Source: Phycomyces nitens (lineage: Eukaryota > Mucoromycota > Mucoromycetes > Mucorales > Phycomycetaceae). From it: a DNA stretch of 64,000 nucleotides. A program made the position numbers and the translations under genes. The notes beneath the pieces are model-generated. The model saw nothing but the letters and a program-made list of their open reading frames with translations. It searched no databases and was not told where the DNA came from. Each line of letters opens with the position of its first letter. The stretch's first letter is position 1. This document shows positions 44,719-55,365 of the stretch, one piece after another. Location of the stretch: contig JAHRBC010000008.1 of assembly GCA_022702545.1 (NCBI GenBank), positions 62,001 to 126,000 on the forward strand, written 5' to 3'.

Positions 44719-44945
44719 TGTAGCAAAATTACTAAAACACGATAAGTCAATTTTACTTGATATTTATTTCTCAAAGTAAAAGAGAAACTAAAATTCTGTC
44801 TGTTGTAGGATTTGTGTATAAATACTTGACTGGGTGTTAATAGGGCTTTTAGATATTAGTGTAACTTAAATCTACTTGAGTGGATTTTGTTACTTAGTTT
44901 TTGTTAAGCCAATTTGTAATAGTATTTAAAGGTGGTTTTACCACA
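44719..44945 (-). repeat. 5' LTR of the Ty3 chromovirus
   Basis: 227 bp identical to the 3' LTR. Downstream on minus is a T/C-rich leader without an evident tRNA complement. Confidence 0.93.
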
Positions 44946-45004
44946 GGGTGTTTGTTTTCTTTTGAAAAAAAAGAGGGTGGCTAGATAATTTTCATGGGTT
45001 TATT

Positions 45005-45648
45005 TTAGCAGACTGTAAAATAATTTGAATAAAACAACAATACTTACATTGGTATTTATATCGAGAAAACTTAAATACTTTGATAAATGATATAGAAAAT
45101 TTCGGTAATATCTATTAAGAATATGTCAGGAAAATAATATAAACGTTGAGTGGTTATATACTTACTTGGTAATCAGTGTAATGGGCGCAATGGCCGACCA
45201 GATGAAGAATATTTTGATTACATCTATTACATAATAGATTAGTAAAGTGATATAAGGGCTGAAAGGTTGTATACTTACTTGGTAATGGGTATAACGGACA
45301 CAATTACTGACCAGATGACATGGAATCGGCACATACCAGATGACCGGAAAAATTCTAATGAATAGAACGAATGTTAATAAAGCATGCCTAGTATATAAAA
45401 GAGTGTCATCATACCATAATATACAGCAAAGTGCTCCTCTGTATTTGTTTGTAATGGGAGGCCGTGAATTACTAAGCAGAGCAATGAGCTTGTGGAAACT
45501 GAATGAGATAATAAAAAGAACATTACCAGTATACCAGAGTTATTGACATAAACCAGCAGCCCTTGTATGGATATAGAAAAGAATATCTGGACAAATATAA
45601 GGTCATGATGAGTAAAAAAAAAATTTAAAAGAGAATGATGCTTACCAT
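45005..45648 (-). CDS. E4 short-exon passenger gene (about 114 aa)
   Basis: I do not recognise this gene. Minus-strand exons 45535-45586, 45415-45498, 45279-45354, 45166-45223, 45048-45111 and 45005-45012 (52, 84, 76, 58, 64 and 8 nt) join in consistent phases at GTATAC/GTATGA/GTAAGT..AG introns of 36-60 nt and end in TAA. An upstream exon ends at 45646 with an ATG that would be in frame. The same upstream frame continues into a hydrophobic stretch (FPFLLLFG), so the true start is uncertain. Encoded pieces include SIQGLLVYVNNS, LVIHGLPLQTNTEEHF, VIWSVIVSVIPIT and HLVGHCAHYTDYQ. It occupies the same slot as the E1 short-exon gene, divergent from the accessory gene, but shares no obvious sequence with it. 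Confidence 0.45.
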
Positions 45649-45719
45649 GCCGAAAAGTAAAGGAAAGGAAAAGAAAAGAAACGAACAAAGGTTGAAAGCA
45701 AAAATCCAATAGAGATCAA

Positions 45720-46059
45720 TGGCGATATTGAGTGTCCCAAACGTGACATGGAACTAATAAGCCCACTTAATAAAACGATTTGTATTTTTGAAACAGAGCC
45801 CAAATATTACAAATGGATTAGTCAGTGCAAGCAAATTAAATGGATTAGCCAGTTGAAGCAGATTACTAAGTATACCTGACAGCATAATGTAAGCAAAGAT
45901 CAAAATACTATAAAACCTCTTTAGAAAGAAGTATATTTTTTAATTACTTTTAATTACTTTCTCATGTATGTATTATTTACGGAATATTTCAAAATCTATT
46001 GAAAAATAGATATTCATAATCAATGAACCTCACACTTTAATATATTTTTCTAGTATTCA
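45720..46059. promoter_or_regulatory. Divergent intergenic region of E4
   Basis: AT-rich region upstream of the accessory start, including TTTTAATTACTTTTAATTAC at 45938-45957 and a TTAATATATTT stretch before the ATG. No defined site was recognised. Confidence 0.3.
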
Positions 46060-47158
46060 ATGTCTCAATTTATATTATCAAGCTCTAAAAAGACCTACAA
46101 GTCGACTACCAAGAAGTCGATTGGTAAGACTAGTGGCACTAGACCAGCAGGAACCGTGATGCAGACGATCCTTCCTGCTCCAAGCAACAACGCTGAACAG
46201 GACGGCACAGTGTTGTCAAACCTGTCGGCTCTTCAGACAAGACTGAATGAGTCGCATGTCCTGTTGCAGCAGGTCCATCAAGGGATGGAATCCCTCAAGA
46301 ACTCGAATGGCAACAGTAGCCAAGTTTCCCCCATCAAGCTCCACCACCACAGATGTATATGAAGTATCGACTTCCATCGGTCTCGGTAGGATATCTATAT
46401 ATAAATATTAATTTTATATTGATGAATTACTTACCCTATGTCATATAGCGTCTCATACGATCAGAGACAAGGAATGTCTTGGTGTCTACACCATTGACAA
46501 TGAATGAGGGGGCACTCTCTTCATCCAACCGGCCTATTGCAGACAAGGTCCGGATGTACATTCACCAGCAGCCTGAAGGACAGCCTCTTGCGTCTGCAGT
46601 CATAGAGGAAAAACAAGACGGCACATCTCGTACAAGCTAAACAGAGCTAACACCTCGCCAGAAAAGTTAGCTAAGCGAAACCAGTCTTCTCGTAGACGTA
46701 CGAGAAAAACAAGAGTTAGTATAATATAATATTTGTTTTCATACTTCTAATACTTGATTTTGAAATAGATCCTCGAAGCCTACAAGAGGCTGCATTTGGC
46801 AGACAAGGCAAACTTGGAGTCCAAGTATGGAGAGACCGTCGAGGATCTCTTGGACAAAGAGATGTTGTCCGACATTGAGTCTGATGATGAGCAACGGGAG
46901 TATACCGTTTATACTCCCAGTAACAGACATCCTTTGGTAAGATATTGTTTGGGCAAATTTGATGTGCTTCATATAATTAATTAATTCGATTATGATATAT
47001 AGGTCGAGGAGTACTTGGGCGAGTTGAAAGCCCAGAGGAGCAAGGAAAAGAAGATGAAGGTCATTGACTTTTCTTCTTGTCCTGTTGAAAGTAGACACAT
47101 TGAATTGTCAAAAGAGCAGAAGGCGCGTGTTGCCAAGTGGATTGCAACATGGCAATAA
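46060..47158 (+). pseudogene. E4 accessory gene (two probable one-base losses)
   Basis: The exons are 46060-46385, 46449-46714, 46769-46936 and 47003-47158. The start is MSQFILSSSKKTYKSTTKK, followed by a coiled-coil-like segment (SALQTRLNESHVLLQQVHQ). Later blocks are KRNQSSRRRTRK, SDIESDDEQRE and the C-terminus VAKWIATWQ. The order basic block, SD-E-S-DDE acidic patch and terminal Trp matches the other accessory genes. A CCCCC run (46328-46332) and an AAAAA run (46609-46613) each seem one base short. Adding one base at each gives a continuous spliced frame. As sequenced the first exon stops at 46362. Confidence 0.55.
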
Positions 47159-47690
47159 AAAAAATTTGTATTTGGTTGTCTTGATATAATGGTCTTTATT
47201 GAATAAGTTGAAACAAGTTGTTGGGCTGGAAGATGATGGTGGTAGGGTTGGCATTACTCGTTTTTGTATTGTTGTTGCAATAAAAAATAAAGAAAGACAA
47301 GATGGTGAGAAACAATATTATTTTTAATGGTTATTTTATTTTAGTCGTAATTATTGCAAAACAAATATTTAATAGCAAAATAAAATATTTTCATCGGCTT
47401 TATAAACTTGGAATTTAAATGAAAATTTTTAGTATATTATGTAGTATAAACTTTAAAATATAGCTGATCATCGGGTATTAAATAAACAACTACTTGGCTT
47501 ATCACATAATGAGCTGGAGAAAATAAATATTTGTTTTGAGATCTGTTTTAAAGGACGTAACTTGTATATATCAATCTAATATTTTAATCAATCTTAAAAA
47601 TGTATTGATAAAAGAACAGATAGTAAAGTAAAACAAGAAAAATAAGCATTACGTGGCTGATGTTTGTGGTCAAAAACGCAATTTTTTTTA
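47159..47690. other. E4 region between convergent genes
   Basis: 532 bp of AT-rich sequence, longer than the 77-125 bp seen in the other E elements. AATAAA-type signals lie near 47280. No reading frame or RNA structure was recognised. Confidence 0.4.
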
Positions 47691-50600
47691 TTAAGTGACG
47701 ACTTTTCTAGGTAATGGAATAATTAGGCGTTTTTGAGACCCTTGTTGGAGATTGTGAGTTGTCAATGCAAAGCAAGAATGCAGACGATGTACTGGAATAA
47801 TACACTCAATGGTCTCCTCTAAAAACCCCTTCTCCCACAGCTCCAGACCTTGGTTTATCAATGGTTGATATCTGCCAGCATTATACGTCGGAAACCATTT
47901 GACGAAAGCAAAAGTAGAAACTCTTTCGATTCCACCAATCTTGATAACATGAGTAAATAAATACTCAATCTGGCCGGGAAATGCAACAAATTTACTTGTC
48001 GAATTGTCCAGAAACAAGACTTGTACAAAAGAACCACGCTTTTTCTTTTCACCACTCCAATACTCTTGTCCTAGCAACGAAATCTTCTTCATCTTGCGAA
48101 TCCGGTCATTGATATAGACATGCCCTCCAAGTGGGATGCTATCCGTGGCACAGAAGGAAATGCCAGTGTCTTGGTAAGCCTTGTTATAAAATTTGACCAA
48201 GTACTTATAATGATTGCCAGTCATTATAGATAAAGGCGACAATTTCAATGGCAACAAGGTCAATGGCAGGGCTTCACTTCCAGTGACATTAAACCATGGA
48301 TTGGTGGCAGCTTGGAGGAACATGTTGAGGTTGAATTGAAGATGTGGAGGGTGGCCGTACTCAGAGTTCACCAAGGATCTGACAGGCGTCGGTGCTATTT
48401 GAGCAACTTCTTGGAGAAATTCTACCATGGGTGGTGAAAGTTTGGCAGAATAGAACTGAAGAAAGTTGCTGATGAATCCCTTTTCCAAGAAGACCTTCAT
48501 GAAAGTGACCTCGAATCCATTGCGGCGATTTGTCTTGATGTTCTTGAGCTTGCCATTGTATCGTTCAAAGCTATACAACCAGAATGCATAGACAGGGCCA
48601 AAGTCAAGCATGGACTCATGTAAGTGCATATGCAGATGCATGTTTGGCGTGATACTGACAGTTCCATACAATATCTCGCACTTTTTGCCAAAATCACCAA
48701 GGAGCTGGTGTGCTTCGTCTATACTCTGGGTCGTGACAGATGGTCCTGTCAATAGGCGACATGCATCAACGAATACTAGCCAGTTATTGTAGTCTGTTTC
48801 TGGCAAAGCATTCTCCAGGACAACCAGCGAATACACAAGACACCACGATCGCCACTTGTCTGCCTTCATATATGGGAACCCAGAAGCAATTTTGTTGGAC
48901 AATACAGCATATCCAGGAGGAACAAGAATGGAATCTGCCAGATGTTGCATGTGGGCAAGAGTAGTGCTGGGAAAATAACCAAGGTCTCTCCAAATGTTGA
49001 CCATCCGTTTGGCTGTGCCAAGAAACAAGTTGTGCATAGGATCCACAATTGTACACCAAACAGGATCAAAGTAATGTAGGTGGTGCAATTCTGAATACCG
49101 GGTACCATTGTGCTTCTCCAACTCTGCTTGCTCGATGTCTGATTCTGCATTGAACCACATTTTGGCATGCACAGCATTGGTTGCCTTTTCTCTTGGTGTC
49201 CAATTATCAACGTCAAATCCAGAGTAATTGATCTTGCTTGATCCATCGATCACCGAAAATTGACGTGCACACTTGTGACAGGCGTTGGTGCTTGCATGCC
49301 CTGTAAATCCCGTGGTTTTTCTTGCAGCTGGTATATCGCAGGCAACACACATGAGAGCAGCACGAACATGAACACCACCAGGGAACATGGCCGTCTTGAT
49401 TGTCATTCCACTGTAGAAGTCAACCAACTCGTCAACAAGAGGTTCAAGAAAGTTGTTCATCTGATCAGTCTTTGCTTCCTTTGGCCCTGGCATGACACCA
49501 ACAAGAATGATATTTTCTGGCTTCATCCTTTCTTCCCTGGGCAAGTTGTTGATTGACAGATACAACGCACCACTGGCATGAGTGCGCCCATCGAATGGCT
49601 GAAACCAATCCACGTTCAATGTCAACATGAGAGAATAGTTATCATCAACAAATGGCATATCGTTATCATCGAGCAACTCATTCCACATTGCACCATCATA
49701 TATGTCAAGGAAGGTGTTCTCAACGGTCTCTCTTGATCTCCATTGCAACATCTTGTCCTCAAATCCAGGCTTACAGAGATACTGTGTCAAAGTGTTCTTG
49801 AGCAAATTGTATGGGAACACCATGAACGGAATAGGATCTCTGGCTGATGAATTGTGGAAAAGAGGATTGTTGCAAATTTGGGCTTGTATGGTGGAATACT
49901 TCTTGAACGTGCATGTTGGCTGATGATTGTCTGGCGAGTAGATTGCAAAGCACTTGTTGCAAACGGTGTACTTTACAATGCCTTTGGTCATTACGTCAAA
50001 TCCGGTCATTGCTTTCAAGGCATTGACAGTAAGAGGCAGGTCAGCATCCTTCTCAAATGCAACAAGAAGATGGCGGAAGAATTTGAGCATGGCTGATCCT
50101 CCCGTTTGCACCAAGTAGAATGCTTGGAAGATAACGCCAAAGATGGCCATGAACTGGCTGGTTTGGGACATGTCATGAATTTTCAGGGATCCAACTACAA
50201 AGGAAAGTATATGATAAATAACTTGTATACAATTAAATATGTTTGTATTTTATGTATACATACTTGAAGCCATCATTTGTTCAAAACCATTGCCGCCATC
50301 AATCTCAGTCTCATCTTCATCGCTAGATTCATCATTTGAATTGGAATCCTCATTGTCAGCTGCAATGAGTGATGACTCAACATCTGATTCCTCCTCAACG
50401 TCAAAAACATCGTCTTCTCTCAAGAAAGGTATCTGTTGTCCAGTAGTTTCGACTGACATGATAGAAAAGTTGTCTTCATCTATAATAAAATAAAAGTTAG
50501 TACCTGTAATTGATAACCAAAATATATCGCACTTACAATCAATAAACTCATTAGAAACATCAGGCATTATGATATCTGACTCTTCTTCAACTGTGCTTCT

Positions 50601-50825
50601 GACATTGCCTGTAATAATTAACAACAAACATTATTAGATTATGAATAACGATATACAATTTCACTTACAATCATCTCTATCCTTGGGACCAATGCTTGAC
50701 ACATTATCAGAATTCTTATGGCGCATGAATGTCTGTGCATTCTGCAATATTCCATCGGCTGTATATTTGATACAGGCCGAACATTTGCACAGGAGGTTGT
50801 ATGTTTCGTTTTTAATGTTATTCAT
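47691..50825 (-). CDS. E4 Tnp2-type transposase (4 exons, 982 aa)
   Basis: The exons 50669-50825, 50537-50608, 50264-50479 and 47691-50194 total 2949 nt with no stop. The C13-x-C15-x2-C18..H36 motif (LLCKCSAC..FMRH) is at the same residue positions as in E3. An Asp/Glu-rich segment spans roughly residues 85-145 (ESSDEDETEIDGG). The core has LTLNVDWFQPFDG, ACHKCARQF, TIVDPMHNLFLGTAKRM and YSFERYNGKLKN, the expected D, D and E. The C-terminus is CIIPVHRLHSCFALT..IIPLPRKVVT. It is complete and open, so E4 could supply transposase even if its accessory gene is broken. Divergence from E1-E3 is high, so it represents a separate lineage. Confidence 0.9.
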
Positions 50826-51430
50826 AATAAAGATTATATGAGCAAGAGGTATTATATTTGGCTCTTTTTTATATGAATCATATTTCAGAGCGAGATGATA
50901 TATATTATTAATCCTACCATCAAACACACCATTTATTCATCATTGTCTTTTGATATCTGGGCTTTGAATCAATCTCCCTTAATATTTATAAGCATTACAA
51001 ACCCAATCTCTGTTAAATTCAAAAAAAATTGGTGGATTACTAATGGTGCCGAAATTATTAATTATCCTTGAATATTATTTTTTTATTTTAAAATATTGGT
51101 CATTATTATTATGTACACATCGATTCATCTTAAATATATTGAATGTTTTGTCTATAAAATCAATAAAAAAGCAAGAATCGTAAAAATTGATATAGTTTAT
51201 AAAAATGAAAAAAAATAGTACCAATTTTATTTATTTGTTTTGCAAAGTTATTTAAAATGTGTGCTATTTTGCGTCAAATCTGCGATTTAGAGCTCATATA
51301 TGAAATAAAATGTGAAATTAGGTCTCATCATTAAAAAATCATCAAAATGATGGAGTTAGAATTCATTTTTAAAAATTCGTAATAATTCAAAATCTCTAAT
51401 TCTGGCTAATACAACCCTTCTTTTGCAGTG
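50826..51430. other. E4 right arm
   Basis: AT-rich sequence 5' of the transposase gene up to the terminus. It must contain the transposase promoter and right subterminal binding sites, but no clear repeated motif was seen. Confidence 0.4.
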
Positions 51431-51439
51431 AACGTACCT

Positions 51440-53566
51440 GTCATCAATGATTGTGGCCAGTGAGGCACGGCTAGGACAATAGCACTCCACATTTACAAGT
51501 GCAAAAGAATGTGGTGTGCCAAGAATCTTCTTCAAGACACCTTTAAGAGTGCAAACCAGACTTGTAAGAGAAAAATAGCAGAGAACAGCCAGGCAAGTTT
51601 ATTAATTAACAAACATTTGAATATACATTATAATTAATACAATATTTTTATTATGTTATAGCAGGAAAGAGCAAGCAGTTCTTTTCTTTCGGAAGATGAG
51701 GTATTTCAAACGGATGACGAGGCTGAATCCCCAATCATGACAGATGTACTATAAGTTAGAGCTTTTTTGTTGCTCATCTATTCTCAATTTAATATTAATA
51801 TAATATTTCTACTGTTTGATATAGGTTTACACCACTAGGAATGAGCAATGAGCCTTCATCTAAGAGAAACAGACTAAGTCTTTAATATTCTTTAGGCTGC
51901 TCTTATTGGTTCTCTCATATTGTTAGTATATGTTTTAGCGCACTTTTTCTTTTCCTCTTTTCCTTTAGCTGTTTTATCTTTGCTTTGGTCCTCTCCTTTG
52001 AAATAAAATCGAATAACTCTCCATCACGTAAGATTGCCACCTTAATAAATGCCCGATTGGCATCTTGTATACCACATCTTCAGCTCTGTTGTCTTTAATC
52101 TAGGAATGAAACACACATCTCGCCCATTTTCAAGCACCAAAAAAAATGAAATTTTTTTATAGCTGTATTATGCCGAGGTTAGTTTGTATTTCTTTTCTTT
52201 TCTTTGCTCTACTTTTTTGAAGTAAAACTAAATGACCCTCCCTTATGTAAAGTTGTTAATGACATAAACATCCGATTGGAATCTTGTATACCACATCTTC
52301 AGCTCTGCTATCTTTAATCAAGGAATGAAACACTCATCTCATAATTTTTCAGACACTAAAAAAAGGTGAAAATTTTTTACGGCTATATTACACTAAAGTT
52401 TGTTGTTTCCCACCTCCCCACCTGGGAATCTCTGTAGAATATGCATATTGTTTTCTTAATGATGTACTCATTCTGCCAATTACCATTATATTCGAATTAG
52501 TTTTAAATCTTATGAGCTGACTTTACAGCAATATATTTTCTATGGTAAGAATATTATAATATGTTTACACTCTTTAATTAATCATATTGCGCATTCTCTA
52601 TTCTCCTTCTACTGCATCTAGTATTTACATCTGTACGTTTCATATAGTGGCATTAATTCAAGAGATGCTTGGTATACCAATTAACAAGCACAATATATAC
52701 TGGTATGCTATCCAAAACAATATGCTCAGTTTATTTGATCACTTCATTCTCTGACCACGATATCTTTATAGCAATTGATGAAGACCAAAGGCCTTCCAAG
52801 TCATGACAGTGATTCACAACAAGATGCTCGGCATGCTGATTAACAAGCACAATATATACTGGTATGCTACCCAAAACAATATATTCGGTTTATTTGATTG
52901 CTTCATTCTCTGACCACAATATTTTTATAGCAATCAATGAAGACCAAAGGTGCTATCCAAGTCATGACAGTGATCCATAACAAGATGCTTGGCACGCCGA
53001 TTGACAAGCACAATGTATACTGGTATGCTATCCAAAATAATAAGCTCGGTTTATTTGATTGCTTCATTCTCTGACCACAATATTTTTATAGCAATCGGTG
53101 AAGACCAAAGGCCATCCAAGTCATAACAACATGTTGTTGGCATCGTGTATAGATTGAGTAAAAGGTTTGTACCATATACGTTTTATAATATTAAATAGTA
53201 TTTGCTTTTGGTATGTTTCTATATTATTATTATATATATTTTAATATTATTTGAAATAAATCGAAATTATAATAAAAAATAAATCATTATTTCAAATAAA
53301 TGGCAGTAAAAAAAGAATGGGTGCTAGTATATAAAGTAATATAAAAGAGAGGCTATAGTATATAAAGAAATGATTTTGGTTGGATAAAAAAACGGTAGCT
53401 ATGCCTATTCCTGCCTCATAACTACCCTTTTTTTTCACACTAAAAAAACGGTAACAGCTACCAAAATCGCCTTATACAGAGTCTTTACTACCGTTTTTTT
53501 TGGTGGGAAAAAATGGTAGTAATGCTACCAAAACGGTAGTTAGCTACCGTTTTTTCCACCGTAGTG
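51440..53566. repeat. G3 right part: gene 5' side and right arm
   Basis: Sequence to about 51690 is the 5' side of the G-element gene. From 51690 it is collinear with 11871-15029 without the Tc1 insertion: the 160-bp triplicate lies at about 52665-53160 and terminal ACGGTAG/CTACCGT repeats at 53392-53566. Near 53497-53560 the palindromes are densest (ACGGTAGTTAGCTACCGT). At about 53231 the single TA marks the empty Tc1 site. Confidence 0.75.
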
Positions 53567-54005
53567 CCTGTTTATTCATTAGAAAAGAATGTCTTTTATA
53601 GACAAAGAAAATAAGTAAAAGAATAACCGAAAAATGAAATGATAAAATAATAAAATGATGCCATCAAGACCAAAGGAAAAGTTATAATAAAAATATACTG
53701 TAAAATAGTCAAGAAAAGGGTAAGACAAAGAAGTAGGAGAAATAAACTAAAGAAGTACAGAATGGTGCAATCCTGCAAGAAGGTGAGAAAGGGTTCACAA
53801 AGGAAAGAGTATAAAAAAGGAAATAATAAAGTGTGATAAAATAAAATCGAGAAAATTGAAAGGAAAGAAAAATAAAGAAACTTGGGGATCGGCCATCCTA
53901 CTCGGTTCGGACCTTTTCTTCGGACTGGTCTGGCCTCCGACCCCTCCTAGGCCTGTTCCGGGCCCTTGGTCCGGCTTTATAGTCAAAACCAAACTTTTTT
54001 ACAAC
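53567..54005. repeat. LTR-B copy 3 (5'-truncated by G3)
   Basis: This matches 2440-2888, including the GC-rich block and the ACAACACACG end. It is truncated on the left by the right terminus of G3. Confidence 0.55.
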
Positions 54006-54785
54006 ACACGTGTCAAAAGTGACGCGTGTGTGTTTTGGTTGTGTGTGTATGAATAACCAAAGGTCAAAGAAAATAGAAATATTCGAAACAAAAACTAACA
54101 GTTCAACTTAGCCCCAAAATACTGGCAATTATTGAATGTTCAGATAAATGAAACAAAGATTTCTTTCAAGACAGAAAATTGATCACAGAATAGATGTTGT
54201 TTATTGATTGAAAATAAGGTGTCTTTTATAGACAATCCTTTTGAATAAAAATATGAGAAAATAAAATAAGGAAAAAACCACAACATAATGAATGAGTCAT
54301 TTGTTGGGAAAAACGAGAGGATAGTAAAATAATAATAAGAGATTTGGATAAGAAGAAATAAGAAGAAAGGAAAATAGTAAAACTAGATGTGAATAGTATG
54401 GATCCGCGAATCAGAGAAGGAGAAAAGAGAAATAAAAGAGACAAGATGTTGGTTGGCGATTTCCAACGAATGACAAAAGAGGAAATGTAAGGAAGTAGTT
54501 GTTTAAATGTGATAGATATTGACAGAAGGTTGAGGTGAGAAGGGTAAACGCAAGTTTGTACAAAGAACGAGGTAAAAACATCACTTGCAATTTTTTGTGT
54601 ACATGCGTACATGAATAAGGTTTGGCGGGAAAATGCGACAGGCTTACCGACCCTCTCAACTACCCAAGGCACCAATTTCCAATGTCACGTGCTCCGTGAT
54701 TTAGGCCAGGCTTTCCATGCCGGCCTTCCACCTTCCGACCAAGGCGAGATTTGGGGTTCTGGTGATCACCCCACCACAACCGTGT
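54006..54785. repeat. LTR-B-like diverged repeat upstream of initiator tRNA-Met
   Basis: This continues with the same starting motif (TGTCAAAAGTGACGCGTG) and a TCTTTTATAGACAA motif (TATAAAA on minus) as in LTR-B, but is otherwise diverged. It ends CCCCACCACAACC about 13 bp upstream of the tRNA. It is interpreted as a related LTR. No open frame with recognisable homology was found. Confidence 0.4.
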
Positions 54786-54798
54786 CAAAAAAGAGTAT

Positions 54799-54822
54799 AG
54801 CTGAATAGCGCAGAGGAAGCGC

Positions 54823-54862
<40 letters not shown>

Positions 54863-54870
54863 TTCAGCTA
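54799..54870 (+). tRNA. tRNA-Met (CAT), initiator
   Basis: This is a 72-nt cloverleaf. The acceptor AGCTGAA/TTCAGCT has an A1-T72 pair. The D arm is GCGC..GCGC. The anticodon stem TTGGG/CCCAA has three consecutive G-C pairs, with loop CCCATAA. The T arm is GGAGG-ATCGAAA-CCTCC. The A1-T72 pair, the GGG/CCC stem and the ATCGAAA loop are hallmarks of eukaryotic initiator tRNA. A T-rich terminator follows. The Ty3 element at 54908 starts 37 bp downstream and uses a primer site complementary to this tRNA. Confidence 0.93.
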
Positions 54871-54907
54871 TTATTTTGTTTTTGTGTCGTTTTTGGATCT
54901 GGGATGG
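54871..54907. repeat. LTR fragment between tRNA and Ty3 element
   Basis: After the tRNA terminator, TGTCGTTTTTGGATCTGGGA appears at about 54885 and is immediately followed by ATGG and the full LTR. It is the first 23 bp or so of a related LTR, so the complete element seems to have inserted into an older LTR at this tRNA. Confidence 0.6.
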
Positions 54908-55234
54908 TGTCGTTTTGGATCTGGGTTGTTCTTCCAATGCTATAACACAGCCAATATTGGTCAAACCCACTGGGAATCGTAAACGAGGATAAAAGAGTAA
55001 AAAGAGGATAGAAGATAGATACTTTTTATTCAATGAAATATTGTCCTCTTTTATATCTTTTCTAAACCCACTCAGCCATCATAAATGTCTGTTTTGGTTT
55101 CTAATCTACTTTTGTTATAACTAATGTCTTCTAGGTCTTCAGAGAGCAAAAGGGAATCAATTCGGTCGTCGTTCTCAAAAGAGAACTCTGTGTAATTGTC
55201 ATCCTGATTGGCTGACATTAATTCAGGCACGACA
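54908..55234 (-). repeat. 3' LTR of the tRNA-linked Ty3 element
   Basis: 327 bp, with TATAAAAG on minus near 55055. It is about 99% identical to 59885-60211. Confidence 0.9.
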
Positions 55235-55365
55235 TCATCCCCTCCCCAAACTGTTGATCGTCCCCGAGCAACTAAGGAATCATCAATGACCGAGACATCC
55301 AAGGGGGAAGAGGCAGCAGCAAGTAAATCTCGACGGGTCTGAGCACGGGAAGCAGTAGGATGGAA

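Larger units (their letters stand above)
39108..44945 (-). mobile_element. Ty3-type chromovirus retrotransposon, 5.84 kb
   Basis: LTRs of 227 bp at 39108-39334 and 44719-44945 look identical base for base. They are flanked by a perfect 5-bp duplication GGGTG (39103-39107 and 44946-44950). Gene order on minus is gag, protease, reverse transcriptase, RNase H, integrase, chromodomain, as in Ty3/chromoviruses. A polypurine tract (GGGGGGAG on minus) adjoins the 3' LTR at 39335-39343. No tRNA-type primer site is evident after the 5' LTR. Identical LTRs indicate a recent insertion, yet the frame has one shift and one in-frame stop. Confidence 0.95.
38519..51430 (+). mobile_element. E4: CACTA/Tnp2 element carrying a Ty3 retrotransposon
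   Basis: The termini CACTGCAAAAGAAGGGCC (38519) and, read inward from 51430, CACTGCAAAAGAAGGGTT are flanked by a perfect AAC duplication (38516-38518 and 51431-51433). The empty sequence is present in G1 at about 4605-4630 and inverted in G4 near 62560-62590. Without the Ty3 insertion the element is about 7.07 kb. It has the three-gene layout: short-exon gene 45005-45648 (minus), accessory gene from 46060 (plus), transposase 47691-50825 (minus). Confidence 0.92.
37564..51580 (-). pseudogene. G3 transposase C-terminal-like gene, interrupted by E4
   Basis: The last exon is 37564-37906 and the middle exon 37972-38459 (approximate). The upstream exon lies beyond E4 at about 51437-51580. The last exon is open here (EVMKEHGTAAHD..), unlike in G1. 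The shared TGA stop after WEPFN is at 38214-38216. E4 lies in the intron just inside the donor, with AAC duplicated. The product would have YLPMEKVIRVYSKLI and VDDIQHQVGLIQYPP segments. It is interpreted as the C-terminal part of a deleted transposase. Confidence 0.6.
37154..53566 (+). mobile_element. G3: CACTACGG element containing E4
   Basis: The left terminus CACTACGGCGGAAGGA is at 37154 and the right terminus (..CCACCGTAGTG) ends at 53566. Removing E4 (38519-51430) and one AAC leaves about 3.5 kb, collinear with G1 and G4. Flanks CCA and CCT do not form a clear duplication. The left flank is G-gene sequence and the right flank LTR-B, so the ends may have been rearranged. Confidence 0.75.

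Noticed and set aside
54006..54785. 149-codon minus-strand frame upstream of the initiator tRNA
   Set aside because: Low-complexity Phe/Ser/Leu composition inside an LTR-like repeat, with no recognisable domain.
55072..55302. Acidic frame of 76 codons across the 3' LTR (MDVSVIDDSLVARGRS..)
   Set aside because: Most of it is LTR sequence and it is present in part in the other LTR. It has no pol homology, so I treat it as chance.
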